64,000 nucleotides of DNA from JBEKCP01 sp049509515 (lineage in GTDB: Bacteria > Planctomycetota > Planctomycetia > Pirellulales > Thermoguttaceae). This document shows, piece by piece, positions 43,312-50,887 of this stretch. A model generated the notes under the pieces. It saw nothing but the letters and a program-made list of their open reading frames with translations. It was not told the DNA's origin and made no database searches. The stretch covers positions 1-64,000 of the forward strand of contig JBEKZV010000021.1 of the NCBI GenBank assembly GCA_049509515.1. The letters are read 5' to 3'. The position numbers and the translations under genes are program-made. Numbering within the stretch: the first letter of the stretch is position 1; each line of letters starts with the position of its first letter.

Positions 43312-44568
43312 ATGACACGCCGCGTGGTCGTAACCGGCATGGGGGCGGTCACTTCGCTCGGCTGCCGCGTGGAGGACATCTGGAGGCGGATCCTCAACGG
43401 CGAGAGCGGCATCCGCACGCTGTCGCGGTTCGACGCCTCCACCTACCGCGTCCGCTTCGGCGGCGAGGTCCTCGACTGGTCGGTGGCCGGCTACGTCGAG
43501 CCCCGCGACGAGAAGAAGCTGGACCGCTTCACGCAGTTCGCCCTGGTGGCGGGCATCAACGCGGTCCGCGACGCGGGCCTCGACTTTTCCCGGGAAGATC
43601 CGTTCCGCGCGGGGGTGATGATCGGCTCGGGGATCGGCGGCCTGGGGGAGATCGAGGTCCAGCACACCCGCCTGCTGGCGAAGGGCCCGGACAAGGTCTC
43701 CGCCTTCACCATTCCCAAGCTGATCGCCAACGCGGCCAGCGGGCAGGTTTCCATCCAATGGGGGCTCAAGGGGCCAAACGCTGCGCTGGTGACCGCCTGC
43801 GCCAGCGCGGCCAACGCCATCGGCGATGCCTTCCGCACCATCCAATACGACGACGCCGACGTGATGATCACCGGCGGCAGTGAAGCCGCCGTGACGTCGA
43901 TGGGCCTGGCGGGCTTCGCCGCCATGCGGGCCCTCTCCGAGCGGAACGACGACCCGGCCGGCGCCAGCCGCCCCTTCGACCGCGACCGCGACGGCTTCGT
44001 CCTGGCCGAAGGCGCCGGCATCCTCGTGCTCGAAGAACTCCAGCACGCCAAGGCCCGCAACGCCAACATCTATGCCGAGATGCTCGGCTACGGCATGAGC
44101 GCCGACGGCGGTCACATCACCCAGCCGGACAAGGACGGGATCGGGGCGGCCTATGCCATGACCCAGGCCCTCCGCAATGCCCGCATCCCGCCCTCCGAGG
44201 TCGACTACATCAATGCCCACGGCACCAGCACCCCCCTGGGCGACCTGGCCGAAACGCGGGCCATCAAGTCGGTCTTCCGCGAGCACGCCTACAAAGTGAG
44301 TATTTCCAGCACCAAGAGCCAGCTCGGGCACCTGTTGGGCGCCAGCGGCGGCGTCGAGCTGATCTTCTCGATCCTGGCGATCCGCGAGGGGGTGATCCCG
44401 CCAACGATCAACTACCACACGCCAGACCCCGCCTGTGACCTAGACTATACCCCCAACCAGTCCCGCCAGCGGAACGTCTCCGTCGCCATGTCCAACAGTT
44501 TCGGCTTCGGCGGTCATAACGGCTCGCTGCTGGTCGGCGCACTGCGAAACGACAAGTCTGGTGTTTAG
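43312..44568 (+). CDS. fabF: Beta-ketoacyl-ACP synthase II
   Basis: 418 residues from the ATG at 43312; a TTG upstream overlaps the acpP stop. Elongates acyl-ACP with malonyl-ACP. The catalytic triad is intact: Cys163 in VTACASAANAIGDAF, His in NAHGTSTPLGD and His in SSTKSQLGHLLGASGG. The stop TAG is the beginning of an R2 repeat. Confidence 0.97.
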   Translation: MTRRVVVTGMGAVTSLGCRVEDIWRRILNGESGIRTLSRFDASTYRVRFGGEVLDWSVAGYVEPRDEKKLDRFTQFALVAGINAVRDAGLDFSREDPFRAGVMIGSGIGGLGEIEVQHTRLLAKGPDKVSAFTIPKLIANAASGQVSIQWGLKGPNAALVTACASAANAIGDAFRTIQYDDADVMITGGSEAAVTSMGLAGFAAMRALSERNDDPAGASRPFDRDRDGFVLAEGAGILVLEELQHAKARNANIYAEMLGYGMSADGGHITQPDKDGIGAAYAMTQALRNARIPPSEVDYINAHGTSTPLGDLAETRAIKSVFREHAYKVSISSTKSQLGHLLGASGGVELIFSILAIREGVIPPTINYHTPDPACDLDYTPNQSRQRNVSVAMSNSFGFGGHNGSLLVGALRNDKSGV

Positions 44569-44585
44569 CGGGCGGGCCGGGCACC
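44563..44585. repeat. R2 partial copy giving the fabF stop
   Basis: GTTTAGCGGGCGGGC follows the last codons; TAG at 44566-44568 is part of it. Confidence 0.8.
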
Positions 44586-44684
44586 AGGCGGAGTTGATCG
44601 GCCGTGCTCGGTGGTACATGGGTCCCATAGGTCTTATGGGACCAACGGCGATCCCCCTGACACCTGTCCACTGCCCTTCTCCTA

Positions 44685-44713
44685 TTGCCCGGCGCGGGTC
44701 GGGTCCCTATACT
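44685..44713 (+). promoter_or_regulatory. Promoter upstream of the secretin-like gene
   Basis: TTGCCC (44685-44690), 17-nt spacer, TATACT (44708-44713). The -10 has 5/6 matches; 48 nt from the ATG. Confidence 0.55.
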
Positions 44714-44760
44714 GGCCGGCCGCATTTTTCTGAGGTGGCTGGAGGCAAGGAGGCCCGGGC

Positions 44761-45834
44761 ATGGCGACGCGAATTCTCTCGGCAGCCATACTCGTTTGCG
44801 CTGCGGCGGGTGAGGTCTTGGGGCAGGCCGCCGGGCCGGGTCTCCAGGCAGTCCCCGCCGGGGCGTGGGGCTCGTCGCCACGCGCGGCCGCCCGCGTGAC
44901 CGCCGGCAGCGGCACGCTGCCCAACGAGCAGGGGCAGGTGTGGCGCGAGTACGACATCAGCCCGTACACTACCCGCGTCACCACCACGAAGCGGCCGGAA
45001 CAGGCCGTGGTCGACTGGATCCTCCACGAGACCGGCTACGAGGTCTGGCATGGGGAGCCGCTGGGCATCCTCAGCGCCACGCCGCGGACGTTGCGGGTCT
45101 ACCACACGCTGCAGGTGCAGGCGGTCGCGGCCGACGTGGTCCAGCGGTTCGTCGCCGCCGAAACGCAGTCCCCGGCCGTCAGTTTCCGCATTGTCACGGT
45201 CGACAACCCGAACTGGCGCGCCCGCGCCCAGCGAGCCCTCCGCAGCGTGCCCCTACAAACCCCCGGCGCCAACGCTTGGCTGATGCCCAAGGAGGAAGCG
45301 GCCCTCCTCCTGGCCGACTTTCAGCGCCGCAACGACTACCGCGAGCACAGCTCCGCGTACCTGCTGGCCGCGAGCGGGGAGTCGACCATCGTGTCGCAGA
45401 TGCGGGCTCGGGCTTACGTCCGCGACGCCATTCCCCGGCCGGGTGCCGGGTCGCCTTTCACCTACGAGCCGGGACAGGTCGTGGAGGGCTTCTCGCTGGA
45501 GCTGAGCCCGCTGGTGTCCGCCGACGGCCGCACCGTCGACGCGATGGTCAAGTGTACCGTCGACCAGCTCGAGAGGCTCGTCCCCGTCGTCCTGGATCTG
45601 CCTGTGACGTATGGCTCCAAGCAGCGGGCCAAAATCGACGTGCCGCAAATGACCCACTTCTGCTTCCAAGAACGGCTCCGCTGGCCGGTCGGCCAGGTGT
45701 TGCTGGTGAGCCTGGGCATGGTGGCCCTGCCGGTGCCGCTGGACGGCAAGCCGCCGGCGGCGGGGATGGCGTTGCCGTTGCTGAGCACGCCGCCACGGGC
45801 CGACCTGCTGCTGTTTCTCCAGAGTGGACGGTAG
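44761..45834 (+). CDS. Secreted protein with weak secretin-like features, unknown function
   Basis: 357 residues, ATG with AAGGAGG 7 nt upstream, signal peptide (MATRILSAAILVCAAAGEVLG). The mature protein begins with a block YDISPYTTRV and a repeated pattern VVDWILHETGYEVWHG...TLRVYHTLQVQAVAADVVQRFV that resembles ring-building domains. The C-terminal third (EGFSLELSPLVSADGRTVDAMVKC, VGQVLLVSLGMVALP) has the strand pattern of secretin cores (type II/III systems). No GspE-type or other secretion gene is adjacent. The assignment is a structural guess. Confidence 0.5.
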   Translation: MATRILSAAILVCAAAGEVLGQAAGPGLQAVPAGAWGSSPRAAARVTAGSGTLPNEQGQVWREYDISPYTTRVTTTKRPEQAVVDWILHETGYEVWHGEPLGILSATPRTLRVYHTLQVQAVAADVVQRFVAAETQSPAVSFRIVTVDNPNWRARAQRALRSVPLQTPGANAWLMPKEEAALLLADFQRRNDYREHSSAYLLAASGESTIVSQMRARAYVRDAIPRPGAGSPFTYEPGQVVEGFSLELSPLVSADGRTVDAMVKCTVDQLERLVPVVLDLPVTYGSKQRAKIDVPQMTHFCFQERLRWPVGQVLLVSLGMVALPVPLDGKPPAAGMALPLLSTPPRADLLLFLQSGR

Positions 45835-46134
45835 CGGGCAGGCGATGCACCCCGGGGTACCCGCGGAGCGGGTCAGCGGGGCGGTGGGCATCGCAAGCTC
45901 AGTTTGCAATTTACGTTTTGCAATTTGCAATGCGCCCTCCCCCCTCTATGGTGGAACCGCGGACGTGACGCGGCGGAATCGCTCTTGTACCAGGCCCAGC
46001 ATCCGGCTACCTTCTCTGGGTTTTCGCTCACGTCACTTCTTCCCAATCACCTCGTTCGGTGCAATCCCTCTGGCCCAAAGGTGGGCCGAGCACGAACACC
46101 ACAAACACGCCGCGGGCGCAGGACGGGTGCGTCG
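45835..46134. other. Intergenic region upstream of the restriction gene
   Basis: 300 bases with a TTTGCAATTTACGTTTTGC tract at about 45904-45927 (a heptamer-like family also near 7895 and 37965). No gene or clear promoter seen. Confidence 0.5.
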
Positions 46135-47319
46135 ATGGTTCGCTACCTGGATACGGGATGCGGGGCCCCCAGTCAGTGCCTCGGGGCCTGGTTTCAAGAG
46201 AACGTGGTCCGGGGCATCAAGGGGTTCTATTGTCAGTTCGGGTATTACGGATACAGAGCGTTGTACCCCTTCGAGGAAGTGATACGGGAGACGGCCGCCG
46301 CCGGGAACCGGGTCCGTTTGGTCTTCGGCTCGAATAAGGCGTCACTATGCGACGCGCACCTTCGATGGACGTTCGACCTGATCGACGGAGCGCGCGACGC
46401 CGTCCTTGCGGTCGTGGTGTTCTCCAACGCGGAGTTCCACCCAAAGACGGCCTGCGTCGAGCGGGAGGACGGCTCCATGGCGGCCGTTGTGGGATCGGGG
46501 AACCTCACTGAGGGCGGGATGGGGCTGAATGTCGAGGCAGCCATGAGCCTCGACACCAAGGACGGTGATGATCGGCAAGTCATCGTGGCTGTGGCTTCGG
46601 CTGTCGAGCGGTGGTGCGATGGCCGGGAGGGTGGCGCATTCCATATCAGGAGGTACCAAGATATTGACGCCCTCCGGGATGCGAACCTCATAGATGTTGC
46701 GCAACCTCAACCCATCCGCCCGGGTGGGGGGGCGGGCGGCCGTGGTGACAAGACTGGTCCTATTCCTGGTCGCAGGGCTCCGCTTTGGACCCCGAGCAGG
46801 AAACCAGTCGCGGTTCGCCGGGCCAAGGATCGTGAGATGGGGAAGAGGCCCGGCAAGAAGGCCGCGCGTAAGGGGTATGCATATCCCGAACGGTGGTGTA
46901 AGCTTCTGAAGTCTTCGGACGCACAATGGGTGCGTACGGGCACGAATCCCATTGGGAAGCTGCGGTTAGCTCAGGCCGGACACCCGATCGACCAGCGGCG
47001 ATACTTCCGGTACCAGCTCTTCGGCGGCGAGGCGTGGAGCGGCGAGACGCGGCAGGGCAAGAGCTATGAGGTCGCTCAAGTTGAGTTCGAGGTGACGATC
47101 CGCAATCAGCACCTGGGCAGAATTTCGCTGGTCCTCGACCACGCCGCGCACCGGGAGGCCGGCCAAAACAACGTGCCGACGGTTCTGGCGTGGGGGACTA
47201 CGATCAACCGGATCCTCGCGAGCGAATCCCACATTGGAGATTGGGTGATCATGGCGCGCGGCGCGGACGGGACCTTCAAGCTCATCATCCAGAGCGAGAA
47301 ACCCACGTGGGCCCGGTAG
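46135..47319 (+). CDS. PLD-fold endonuclease, probable restriction enzyme
   Basis: 394 residues from the ATG at 46135. A single phospholipase-D motif: H102xK104 in FHPKTACVEREDG, then GSGNLTEGGMG (120-130). PLD-type restriction enzymes such as BfiI and the NgoFVII group use one such motif per subunit and act as dimers without metal. The N-terminal half is the catalytic domain; the rest (Lys/Arg-rich linker, then YFRYQLFGGEAWSG... LVLDHAAHREAGQNN) may be the target-recognition part. It is convergent with, and overlaps by 35 nt, an N6-adenine methylase gene, the layout of a type II restriction-modification pair. Specificity unknown. Confidence 0.75.
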   Translation: MVRYLDTGCGAPSQCLGAWFQENVVRGIKGFYCQFGYYGYRALYPFEEVIRETAAAGNRVRLVFGSNKASLCDAHLRWTFDLIDGARDAVLAVVVFSNAEFHPKTACVEREDGSMAAVVGSGNLTEGGMGLNVEAAMSLDTKDGDDRQVIVAVASAVERWCDGREGGAFHIRRYQDIDALRDANLIDVAQPQPIRPGGGAGGRGDKTGPIPGRRAPLWTPSRKPVAVRRAKDREMGKRPGKKAARKGYAYPERWCKLLKSSDAQWVRTGTNPIGKLRLAQAGHPIDQRRYFRYQLFGGEAWSGETRQGKSYEVAQVEFEVTIRNQHLGRISLVLDHAAHREAGQNNVPTVLAWGTTINRILASESHIGDWVIMARGADGTFKLIIQSEKPTWAR

Positions 47320-48949
47320 GGGTTCCTCCGTGCAGCCTCCGATTCCGGAGCCGCATCCGAGCTGCGACGAGGTCGTGCAACAGCGGCTTGAGCTTCGGGA
47401 CGGCGCGGCAAAGCAGGTCATCCGTGGCGGATATGAGGGTATCGCCCGCATCAAGTTGGCCACCGGCTCGCCGGCAAACCCGGTCCAGATCCTCCAGGTG
47501 GTCGTGGATTTGGGAGAGTGGAACGGTGAGTCTGGCAATCTCAGACGGCACGAGTTCCAGGACGCCGCCACCGTAGGATCGGCCCTCAAGCTCGGACGAC
47601 AGAATGGTTAGCGAGTTATGAAAACCTGCGACCAGGGACTCCTTCCAGGCCGCGAAAAGTGGCCTCATCCTACCCCTGTAGATGGTGTCGGTCGTGTATG
47701 CCTTCGCTCTGTTAAGAATCAGGCGGTGGAACTGGTGGGACCGTTTGGACAGCATGAAATAACCGTGGCGAACGCCCGGCACCCTGTACCATGGCTCGCG
47801 GACGCGGCACTTGAACCGGGTTGGCAGCCCCACCTTCTCGCCACGCTGGAGATACTGCCGGGGCTTTGAAAACTCCATCGGGTCCGGCGCTTCAGCCGAG
47901 AAGTCGAGCATCCACGCCTTCTTGCCCAGGCTCCGGGCAGTCTTGTGGTCCTCCGTCGTAAACACAATTCCAGGGCTTTCGGACGTTCTCCCCAGCAGTG
48001 GCCTTGCCCAACGTTCCAGGTCGTAGGCGCTCACGATTCCGTCGTCGACAGTGAAGAAATCATTCGCGCCGGTGACGACCGACACGCCAATCGTCGCAAC
48101 CGTACCGAGGGCGTGCATCTCCGGCAGGCCCCGGGCCACGTGAAATGCCGCAAGCTCGCGGGCCGTGAGCAGGTACCGTGTCCAGGAGTCCGTCGAGCCC
48201 CTCACGGTGTGAGTCCATTCTTCGATACCCCTCGAAGAATGCTCACGAAACTTCACCGGACGCTCGGACTTGGCGTTCAGGTCGCGGATGCCGCTGACGA
48301 CGATCACGTCCTGGAGGATTCCGCGGAAATCGCCGCGCGGGTACATGTCGATCTGCAGGCAGGCGAAGTGCCTCACGAGTTCGGATCGCACGAGCCCCGC
48401 AGACATGATCGAAAGGAGTTCGCACGGCAGAACGAGCGCAAACGCGCCCTGATTTCTGAGCAATTCAAGACTGCCCAAGGCGAAAGGAATCCACAGGTTC
48501 GACACCCCGGCGATCTCCTGTCCCGCTTTGGCAAGAAGAGAGTTCGCGTTCGCGCGGACCATCTCGGATATGAACTGGTAGCGGACAAACGGTGGGTTGC
48601 CGACGAGGGCGTCAAACCGCGGCCCTTGGCCCTCAGCCCATGAGAAGAAGCTGTCGTTGACAACCGCGCCACGCACCTTGGCGTTGCGGAGCTCCAGTCT
48701 GCACTTCTCGGCTTCCTCCCGAATGACTTCCACGCAGGTGAACCGCGGATCGTGGAACCTTGATGACAGCGGAGCCCCCGGAGAGCACCGCAGGAACGCC
48801 CCGTCGCCAGCAGAAGGCTCCAGGATGTGGACTGGCCGCCCCCCCCCGAGGAGCTTTTCGAGCCGCCCGTAACACGCGTCTACTAGAGCGGGGGGCGTGT
48901 AGAAGCCGCCGCGAAGCTTCTCGGCGGACACCTCGTCAATGAACTTCAT
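47285..48949 (-). CDS. N6-adenine DNA methyltransferase (restriction-modification)
   Basis: 554 residues from the ATG at 48949 (GGAG 9 nt upstream). Gamma-class N6-adenine methylase: motif X GGFYTPPALVD, motif I EPSAGDGAF (44-52) for AdoMet, motif IV NPPF (118-121), followed by a long target-recognition region (TGANDFFTVDDGIV, KVGLPTRFKCRVREPWYRVPG) as in M.TaqI-like and Eco57I-like enzymes. It would protect the host against the convergent PLD nuclease. Own promoter at 49126-49155. Codon use is less GC-biased than the flanking fab genes, suggesting later arrival. Confidence 0.87.
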   Translation of the reverse strand: MKFIDEVSAEKLRGGFYTPPALVDACYGRLEKLLGGGRPVHILEPSAGDGAFLRCSPGAPLSSRFHDPRFTCVEVIREEAEKCRLELRNAKVRGAVVNDSFFSWAEGQGPRFDALVGNPPFVRYQFISEMVRANANSLLAKAGQEIAGVSNLWIPFALGSLELLRNQGAFALVLPCELLSIMSAGLVRSELVRHFACLQIDMYPRGDFRGILQDVIVVSGIRDLNAKSERPVKFREHSSRGIEEWTHTVRGSTDSWTRYLLTARELAAFHVARGLPEMHALGTVATIGVSVVTGANDFFTVDDGIVSAYDLERWARPLLGRTSESPGIVFTTEDHKTARSLGKKAWMLDFSAEAPDPMEFSKPRQYLQRGEKVGLPTRFKCRVREPWYRVPGVRHGYFMLSKRSHQFHRLILNRAKAYTTDTIYRGRMRPLFAAWKESLVAGFHNSLTILSSELEGRSYGGGVLELVPSEIARLTVPLSQIHDHLEDLDRVCRRAGGQLDAGDTLISATDDLLCRAVPKLKPLLHDLVAARMRLRNRRLHGGTPTGPTWVSRSG

Positions 48950-49125
48950 TTGGGCGCACTCCGTTGCTGGCCACCTGCGGGCACACGCAGACCCCGCCAG
49001 TGGCACAGGCACGCGTTTAAGCCTGATTGTAACGGTCGCAGTGCCCGCGGCAATGGGCCGTCGCCCCCGCGGCACCGCGCCCACCGGCTGGTCCGGGAGA
49101 ATTGCACCCGGGGCCGCGTCCGGTA

Positions 49126-49155
49126 AGTATACATCGGATCAGTATAGCCAGTCAA
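49126..49155 (-). promoter_or_regulatory. Promoter of the methylase
   Basis: Minus strand TTGACT (49155-49150), 18-nt spacer, TATACT (49131-49126); a second TATACT lies in the spacer. Leader about 170 nt. Confidence 0.6.
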
Positions 49156-49276
49156 GGGGGCGACGGCGACTGCAGGACCAAATTCACTTCGGGAAGCGTG
49201 CCCGCGCGTCCGCCCCCAAGGCCCCCAGTTTCGCCGCGGCTCTTTGCGGCGTTACGTTAACCGATCTTCCCTTCTC

Positions 49277-49305
49277 TCGACGCTACGCCCGGTCGCCGAT
49301 AAAAT
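49277..49305 (+). promoter_or_regulatory. Promoter of the ketosynthase paralogue
   Basis: TCGACG (49277-49282), 17-nt spacer, TAAAAT (49300-49305), 33 nt before the ATG. Confidence 0.5.
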
Positions 49306-49338
49306 AGGGGGATTCTACGGTCAGCCCCTGGAGCACTC

Positions 49339-50655
49339 ATGAGTTCCCAACGGCGTCGTGTGGTCATCACGGGCATGGGCGTTATCAGCCCGCTGGGCAA
49401 TACCCAAGAGGCCTTCTGGGAGTGCCTTGCGGTCGGCCGTAGCGGGGTCGGCCCGCTCAGGGGCCTCCAGCCGGGGACGGTGCCGGTGCGCGTGGCCGCC
49501 GAGGCCGGCCAGTTCCACGGCGAAATCGAGGACTTCGGCCCCTTGGAGAAGGAGCAAAAGAAAGCGATTCGCAAGGGGTTGAGGTTGATGTGCCGCGAGT
49601 GCCAGATGGGGGTTGCCGTGGCCCAACTGGCACTGAGCGACGCGCGGATCGCGTTGGGGCAGCTCGACCCCGACCGGACCGGCGTCAGCTACGGCACCGA
49701 CTACATGCTCAGCGTCCCCGAGGAGTTCACCGAGGGGATCGTCGAGTGTCTGGATGCGGAAGGGCGGTTCCATTTCCCGCGCTGGGGCGGGCAGGGGATG
49801 CCCAAGATGTCGCCCCTCTGGCTGCTGAAGTACCTGCCCAACATGCCGGCCAGCCACGTGGCGATCTACAACGATTTTCGCGGGCCCAACAATTCGATCA
49901 CGCTGCGGGAGGCGGGGGCCAACCTGGCTGTCGGCGAGGCATTCCGGATCATCCGCCGCGGCCACGCCGACGCCATGCTCTGCGGCGCCGCCGGCACCCG
50001 AATCCACTCGGTGAAGATTATCCACGCGGTTCAGCAGGAGGAGGTCGCCCCGGGCGACGGCGATCCGGCGAGCATCAGCCGCCCCTTTGATCGCCAACGA
50101 ACCGGGATGGTGCTGGGCGAAGGGGCCGGGGCGGTGATGCTCGAAGAGCTCGGGCACGCCCAGGCCCGCCACGCGCCCATCTACGGCGAACTCCTGGCCG
50201 CCGCCAACCGCGCATCGGCCGGCCCGCGGCTGTCGGCCCGCCGCGACCAGGCCGTGGCGGGCGTGCTGCGGGCCCTCTTGGCAGAGGCGGGTGCCCGTCC
50301 GGAACAGATCGGACACCTGCACGCCCACGGACTGAGCACCAGCCGCTGCGACATCGACGAGGCCCGGGCGATCCACGACGTGTTCGGAGGCCGGTCGCTT
50401 GGGTTGCCCGTGACTGCCGCCAAGAGCTATTTCGGCAATCTTGGGGCCGGCGGCGGGATGGTCGAGCTGGTCGCCAGCCTCCTGGCGGTTGGCCACGGCC
50501 GGCTGTTCCGCATCCTCAACTACCACACCCCCGACCCCCAGTGCCCGGTCGCCGCCGTAACGGACGACTGCACCCCCCCGGGCGACCTGTTCATCAACCT
50601 GAGTATCACGCCTCAGGGTCAGGCCAGCGGGGTGCTGGTTGGGCGGCTCGCCTGA
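49339..50655 (+). CDS. Ketosynthase-like protein lacking the catalytic residues
   Basis: 438 residues with a full FabF-like thiolase fold: RRVVITGMGVISPLGNT at the start, GAGAVMLEELGHAQARHAPIYGELLA, and NYHTPDPQCP near the end. At the nucleophile position, where FabF reads TACAS, this protein has TLREAG (about residues 187-193); the first His motif is HAHGLST (kept, with L for T); the second, GHLLGA in FabF, is GNLGAGG (about 366), so Cys and one His are gone. It may be a chain-length-factor-like partner of FabF or a decarboxylase. It stands alone behind its own promoter. Confidence 0.85.
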   Translation: MSSQRRRVVITGMGVISPLGNTQEAFWECLAVGRSGVGPLRGLQPGTVPVRVAAEAGQFHGEIEDFGPLEKEQKKAIRKGLRLMCRECQMGVAVAQLALSDARIALGQLDPDRTGVSYGTDYMLSVPEEFTEGIVECLDAEGRFHFPRWGGQGMPKMSPLWLLKYLPNMPASHVAIYNDFRGPNNSITLREAGANLAVGEAFRIIRRGHADAMLCGAAGTRIHSVKIIHAVQQEEVAPGDGDPASISRPFDRQRTGMVLGEGAGAVMLEELGHAQARHAPIYGELLAAANRASAGPRLSARRDQAVAGVLRALLAEAGARPEQIGHLHAHGLSTSRCDIDEARAIHDVFGGRSLGLPVTAAKSYFGNLGAGGGMVELVASLLAVGHGRLFRILNYHTPDPQCPVAAVTDDCTPPGDLFINLSITPQGQASGVLVGRLA

Positions 50656-50714
50656 GCCAGGCAGCGGGGGGAATCGTGGGCGGAGGGGCTCCGTGTGAGA
50701 CCCCACCCGGAATT

Positions 50715-50735
50715 GTCGGGCATAGGCTGCCCGAC
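50715..50735. terminator. Hairpin after the ketosynthase paralogue
   Basis: GTCGGGCA and TGCCCGAC pair perfectly (8 bp) around a 5-nt loop. No U-tract follows, so termination would be weak. Confidence 0.45.
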
Positions 50736-50740
50736 GGGGC

Positions 50741-50769
50741 TTGACACTATAAACTGCGGCCGATATGCT
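50741..50769 (+). promoter_or_regulatory. Sigma-70-type promoter of nusA-infB-rbfA
   Basis: TTGACA (50741-50746), 17-nt spacer, TATGCT (50764-50769). The leader is about 110 nt. Confidence 0.7.
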
Positions 50770-50887
50770 TACGACAGGACCGAGATCGCTAAGTCATGGT
50801 CTCGCAACATTTTGGAGTGTCTCGACGGCAACGGCTGCGTCGGGAAGGCGAGATGTTGTTGACTTATATCGGGGAAGACAGACTTCG

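Larger units (their letters stand above)
48950..49338. other. Divergent promoter region
   Basis: About 390 bases between the methylase (-) and the ketosynthase paralogue (+), containing a promoter for each and no gene. Confidence 0.65.
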
